A stretch of 64,000 nucleotides of DNA. Origin: Phylloscopus collybita (lineage: Eukaryota; Chordata; Aves; Passeriformes; Phylloscopidae). How positions within the stretch are numbered: position 1 is the first letter of the stretch; each line of letters begins with the position of its first letter. Positions 60,680-64,000 of this stretch are shown here, piece after piece. The stretch is from positions 6,899,001 to 6,963,000 of the forward strand of contig JAJNNQ010000023.1 of the NCBI GenBank assembly GCA_027886175.1, written 5' to 3'. Made by a program: the position numbers and the translations under genes. The notes under the pieces were generated by a model. That model searched no databases and was not told the DNA's origin. It was given only the letters and a program-made list of their open reading frames with translations.

Positions 60680-63600
60680 ATGATGCAGGAGCTGGTGACT
60701 GGCATGGAAAAGATCAGGATTGACTCAGAGGCTGATGTGGAGGAGCTCAGAACTCGGCCCCTGCCCTTCCCAGGGGTGGACAGTAAGTTGGGGACATTTT
60801 TGGAGGGTGACAGGGCTGTAGGAGCTTTTGGGGTTCTCCTCCTTCTTCCCTCCAGCAACACCTGGGTGGTTTTTGTCTTGGCTCTGGGCATTGCTCCCTC
60901 AGGGATGCAGCTGGCAAAGCTCTTGGAGGGGCTGCCAGGGTCCCCAGTGTCCCAGCACTGGGGGTGGCAGGTGAAGCCCTCCCCACCCCGGGGCTGTAGG
61001 TGCAGGCAGAGCTGGGGCAGTGGGCACAGGCTGGCTGTGACAGGGGTGTCCCAGGTGTGCAGGGCCAGCTGTGGGGCTGGCTGTGACAGGGATGTCCCAG
61101 GTGTGCAGGGCCAGCTGTGGGGCTGGCTGTGACAGGGGTGTCCCAGGTGTGCAGGGTCATCTGTGGGGCTGGCTGTGACAGGGGTGTCCCAGGTGTGCAG
61201 GGTCATCTGTGGGGCTGGCTGTGACAGGGGTGTCCCAGGTGTGCAGGGTCACCTGTGGGGCTGGCTGTGACAGGGGTGTCCCAGGTGTGCAGGGCTGGCT
61301 GTGACAGGGGTGTCCCAGGTGTGCAGGGTCATCTGTGGGGCTGGCTGTGACAGGGGTGTCCCAGGTGTGCAGGGCCAGCTGTGAGGCTGGCTGTGACAGG
61401 GTTGTCCCAGGTGTGCAGGGCCAGCTGTGGGGCTGGCTGTGACAGGGGTGTCCCAGGTGTGCAGGGCTGGCTGTGACAGGGGTGTCCCAGGTGTGCAGGG
61501 CCAGCTGTGACAAGGATGTCCCAGGTGTGCAGGGCCACTCCTGGCACTGTGGGGCCAAGCCCGCGGTGTGCACGCATTGGCTTCGAGGGCTCTGCAAGAG
61601 GGGCGACGGCTGCGATTTCCTGCACGACTGCGAGGCGGGCGGGATGCCCGGGGGCTGTTTCTGCTCCAAGCTCGGTAGGAGCGGGGCTGGGCATTCCCGG
61701 GAGCCTCTCCCGTCCCTCGGGCCTGGCCTGGAGCAAGCGGCTGATGCCACCTCCTGACTGCGGGAAGAAGCGCCACTGTCACCCAGTCAGGGTCACTGTC
61801 CCCACCCACCCCAGCCAAACCTGGCTGTTCTGAGTGTTATAAATGTGAATAAAATAAACGACAAATTTTAAATTTAGTGGTAATTTTAATAGCAATTTAA
61901 TGTAAAATTAAGTATATACGAAAATTTGGCAATGATTATTTAAATCCGGTGAAGGTTTTGATAAGGCAGGAGCAAAACTAATCGGGGTACGGGGAGGGCT
62001 TTTTACTTTATGTACAAAACAGAGCAATTTAAACTATACTTATCTACTCTATGCTAATACCTATTTATCAATGTTTTTCGTAAGTTTTTTCTTATTTTTT
62101 GATTCTAAAAATTTATGTTACCATATTGTATGGCACATGCTTGACTTGTTGCTAGGGGGTCTTTTGTCTTCTTTTGGTGGTTTTTTGGATGAAGGCTTAC
62201 ATTTTTTTCATTGTCTTCTGAATAACCTTACAGGCTGCGCATGTGCCCCAAGCCTTGTGTTAAACATTGTATTCTAAAAATAAGCTTTATAAAAACACAA
62301 CTTAAATTCTGTACTTGGAACCATTCTAATTGTCCATCTCAAGGCCGATTTTCCAATCATCCTAAGACTTATTCTGTTGTGGGATATTTTACTTATCTCA
62401 AACTACATCTTGTATCCTATTTTTTTTTATAAACATCTGCAAACATTTCTTTTGTGACACTAATCAAAAATCGTTTACTTTTTTTTCTAAAATATTAATA
62501 TAGTTACAATTTAGCTAGCATGAAATCGTATTCATTTATCACAGCAGGGACACGCCCATTCCTCGAGCGATTCCCGCTGCGTTCAGCTCGAGCGAGCATT
62601 GTCCCCAAATGTCCCACGCCTTGCTCCCGCAGGTGAGTGCCGCGACGACGACTGTCCCTTCCTGCACGTCGGTGCCACCGCCAGCCCCGCGGGCTGTCCC
62701 TGGTACGACCGAGGCTTCTGCAGGCACGGTGAGCGGGCACGGGGGGGATCGGGGCTCGGGGCTGAGCCCGGAACCCGGTGGGGATTGGGGCTCGGGGCTG
62801 AGCCCGGAACCCGGTGGGGATTGGGGCTCGGGGCTGAGCCCGGAACCCGGTGGGGATTGGGGCTCGGGGCTGAGCCCGGAACCCGGTGGGGATTGGGGCT
62901 CGGGGCTGCAGGAGCTGCTGGGGCTCGGGGCTGAGCCCAGAACCCGGTGGGGACTGGGGCTGAGCCCAGAACCCGGTGGGGATTGGGGCTCGGGGCTGAG
63001 CCCAGAACCCGGTGGGGACTGGGGCTCGGGGCTGAGCCCAGAACCCGGTGGGGACTGGGGCTCGGGGCTGAGCCCAGAACCCGGTGGGGACTGGGGCTCG
63101 GGGCTGAGCCCAGAACCCGGTGGGGACTGGGGCTCGGGGCTGAGCCCAGAACCCGGTGGGGACTGGGGCTCGGGGCTGAGCCCAGAACCCGGTGGGGACT
63201 GGGGCTCGGGGCTGAGCCCAGAACCCGGTGGGGATTGGGGCTGAGCCCAGAACCCGGCGGGGATTCAGGGCTGCAGGGGAAGCAGAGCTCCCACAATCCT
63301 GGGGTGCTGCAGTTCCCACAGCCCTGAGTGTCCTGCCAGGCTGGCACTGAATCCTCAGAGGGGAAACTGAGGCAAGGACAAAGACAAAAGGCACTCTTTA
63401 GTCTCAGGAACAGTCCCACAGTTTAATGCAGAACCTACACTTTGGGGTCCTGACGAGAGTAAGAGGCCGAGCACGTGGCTTGGAGTGGTTTTGTGTCCTT
63501 TGGGAAGGGGAGGGGGGAGGTGAGGGGTCACCCGGCCAATGGGGACTGACCCAGGGGGACGTGAGGCACAGGTGGTGTCAAGTGAGTGGCGTAGGGATTC

Positions 63601-63832
63601 TTGGGAAAGGTAGTGTGTGGAGATGCATATATATATATATAACCCAAACCACCCAGTGGAAATGTAACAAAACCACTTAGTGCAATACAACCCCGGGCGA
63701 TGGCGTGTCCCTGTGAGTGTCCCCTCTCTGCCCGGCAGGTCCCCTGTGCAAGTACAAGCACACCAGGAGGGTGATGTGTGCCAACTACCTGGTGGGCTTC
63801 TGCCCGGAGGGACCCAAGTGCAAATTCGTGCA
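60680..63832 (+). CDS. CPSF4L: CPSF4-like CCCH zinc-finger protein, partial (3' end outside window), apparently lacking finger 1
   Basis: CPSF4L is a paralogue of CPSF4 (CPSF30), which binds the poly(A) signal in the cleavage complex; its own role is poorly known. Exon 1 is 60680-60782 (MMQELVTG...PLPFPGVD). The second ATG at 60683 may be the true start, as human begins MQE. Further exons are about 61525-61674 (finger 2, [20 protein letters not shown]; start of finger 3), 62633-62728 (rest of finger 3, [12 protein letters not shown]; start of finger 4) and 63739-63832 (finger 4, PLCKYKH; finger 5, [15 protein letters not shown]). Phases agree throughout. The exon for finger 1 (VCxFFxKxxC type) is absent; a minisatellite lies in its place. 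The last codon starts CA and is split, so whether finger 5 ends in His or Gln is unknown. Finger 3 has its first Cys shifted by one position. Synteny next to CDC42EP4 supports the name. It could be a decaying gene, but no stop or frameshift is seen. Confidence 0.85.
61025..61530 (+). repeat. 46/34-bp minisatellite made of 3' splice-site-like units in CPSF4L
   Basis: Twelve copies of GGCTGGCTGTGACAGGGGTG followed by TCCCAGGTGTGCAG. Most copies are 46 bases, some 34 with an internal deletion. Each has CCCAG|GTGTGCAG, an acceptor-like sequence. The last copy (acceptor AG at 61523-61524) joins directly to the finger 2 exon; with exon 1 the frame is kept (GACA|GTGTGCAG). Confidence 0.9.
61835..62543 (-). 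mobile_element. AT-rich 709-bp insertion in CPSF4L, probable solo LTR
   Basis: A sharply bounded AT-rich block in GC-rich sequence. Its ends are imperfectly inverted: TGTTATAAATG at 61835 and CATTTATCACA ending at 62543, i.e. TG...CA like an LTR. No flanking target duplication and no ORF with a known domain were found. The orientation is a guess from the LTR-like start on the minus strand. A DNA transposon remnant with inverted ends is the alternative. Confidence 0.5.
62740..63265 (+). repeat. 36-bp minisatellite in CPSF4L intron
   Basis: Fourteen units of GGGGATTGGGGCTCGGGGCT followed by GAGCCCGGAACCCGGT. Units 1-4 carry CCCGGAACCC and later ones CCCAGAACCC, mostly with ACTGGGG in place of ATTGGGG, so copies have homogenised in blocks. 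The unit is 12 codons long, which explains long repetitive ORFs on both strands. It lies between the finger 3/4 and finger 4/5 exons. Confidence 0.93.
63395..63700 (-). mobile_element. LTR-like sequence in CPSF4L intron
   Basis: Read on the minus strand there is a TATA-rich run (63628-63643), then GC-richer sequence, then TGCATTAAACTGTGGG, an ATTAAA poly(A)-like signal. This layout is that of a retroviral LTR. The ends are undefined and no coding sequence is present. Low certainty. Confidence 0.35.
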
Positions 63833-64000
63833 GTACGTACCGGGCAGCCTGGGGGGCTTGGAACGTGGCTGGGGGGGCAAAATCCCCTCTCTGAGGTGGC
63901 TCTGGCCCTTGTAGGGTCAGGGACAAGGACAAAAAGGGTCTGAAGGAACCAAACCTCGCACCCAAGCTGTGCTGCTGACAGCAGGGTCAGCGGTGTGTGG
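63833..64000 (+). other. CPSF4L: CPSF4L intron at the right edge
   Basis: From the donor GTACGT at 63833 to the window end the sequence is intronic. The remaining CPSF4L exon or exons lie outside. Confidence 0.7.

Noticed and set aside
62740..63265. Possible CRISPR-like array of 36-bp units
   Set aside because: The units are directly adjacent with no unique spacers, and the locus is an intron of a vertebrate gene. It is a minisatellite.
62504..63419. Long repetitive ORFs on both strands over the 36-bp array
   Set aside because: The unit is a multiple of three, so any open frame stays open. The repeats lie between conserved CPSF4L exons and are intronic.
60680..63832. CPSF4L as a pseudogene
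   Set aside because: All four seen exons are open, in phase and have proper splice sites with conserved fingers. Loss of finger 1 alone does not show inactivation, although decay cannot be excluded.

Overview
The window is vertebrate nuclear DNA, almost certainly from a bird and probably a songbird. Remnants of CR1, the dominant avian LINE, occur at several sites with its typical 3' end. There are LTR pieces of a type I associate with songbird genomes. The DNA is very GC-rich with short introns, as on avian microchromosomes. The gene order SDK2 - CDC42EP4 - CPSF4L, all on one strand, is that of human 17q25.1 read on the minus strand. The species call is inference; the gene calls rest on protein sequence.

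Layout. (1) About 1-46,460 holds the complete Sidekick-2 gene (SDK2, + strand). I traced 45 coding exons whose splice phases all agree and which join to a 2,178-residue protein (6,537 nt with stop): signal peptide, six Ig domains, thirteen fibronectin type III (FN3) domains, one membrane helix and a cytoplasmic tail ending in a PDZ ligand. Introns 1 and 2 (17.75 kb and 7.65 kb) make up over half of the gene and contain AT-rich islands that look like regulatory DNA. (2) 46,470-51,200 is intergenic or distal 3' UTR. (3) 51,200-58,250 is CDC42EP4: a CpG-island promoter, a short 5' exon with an upstream ORF, a 5-kb intron, and a single coding exon (313 aa). (4) 60,680 to beyond the right edge is CPSF4L, a CCCH zinc-finger paralogue of CPSF4, cut off by the window end.

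The three genes do not form a pathway. SDK2 is a homophilic synaptic adhesion protein, CDC42EP4 a CDC42/septin effector, and CPSF4L a probable RNA-binding protein. They are linked by old synteny.

The most unusual structures are minisatellites built from splice sites. SDK2 intron 7 starts with a 14-fold array of its own 5' splice site, of which the first five donors are in the same phase. In CPSF4L a 12-fold array of a 3' splice-site-like unit lies where the first zinc-finger exon should be; joining exon 1 to the last array acceptor gives an in-frame protein that lacks finger 1. Also notable are a GC-AG intron in SDK2, a CDC42EP4 upstream ORF whose stop codon is supplied by the next exon, and several LTR-type insertions.
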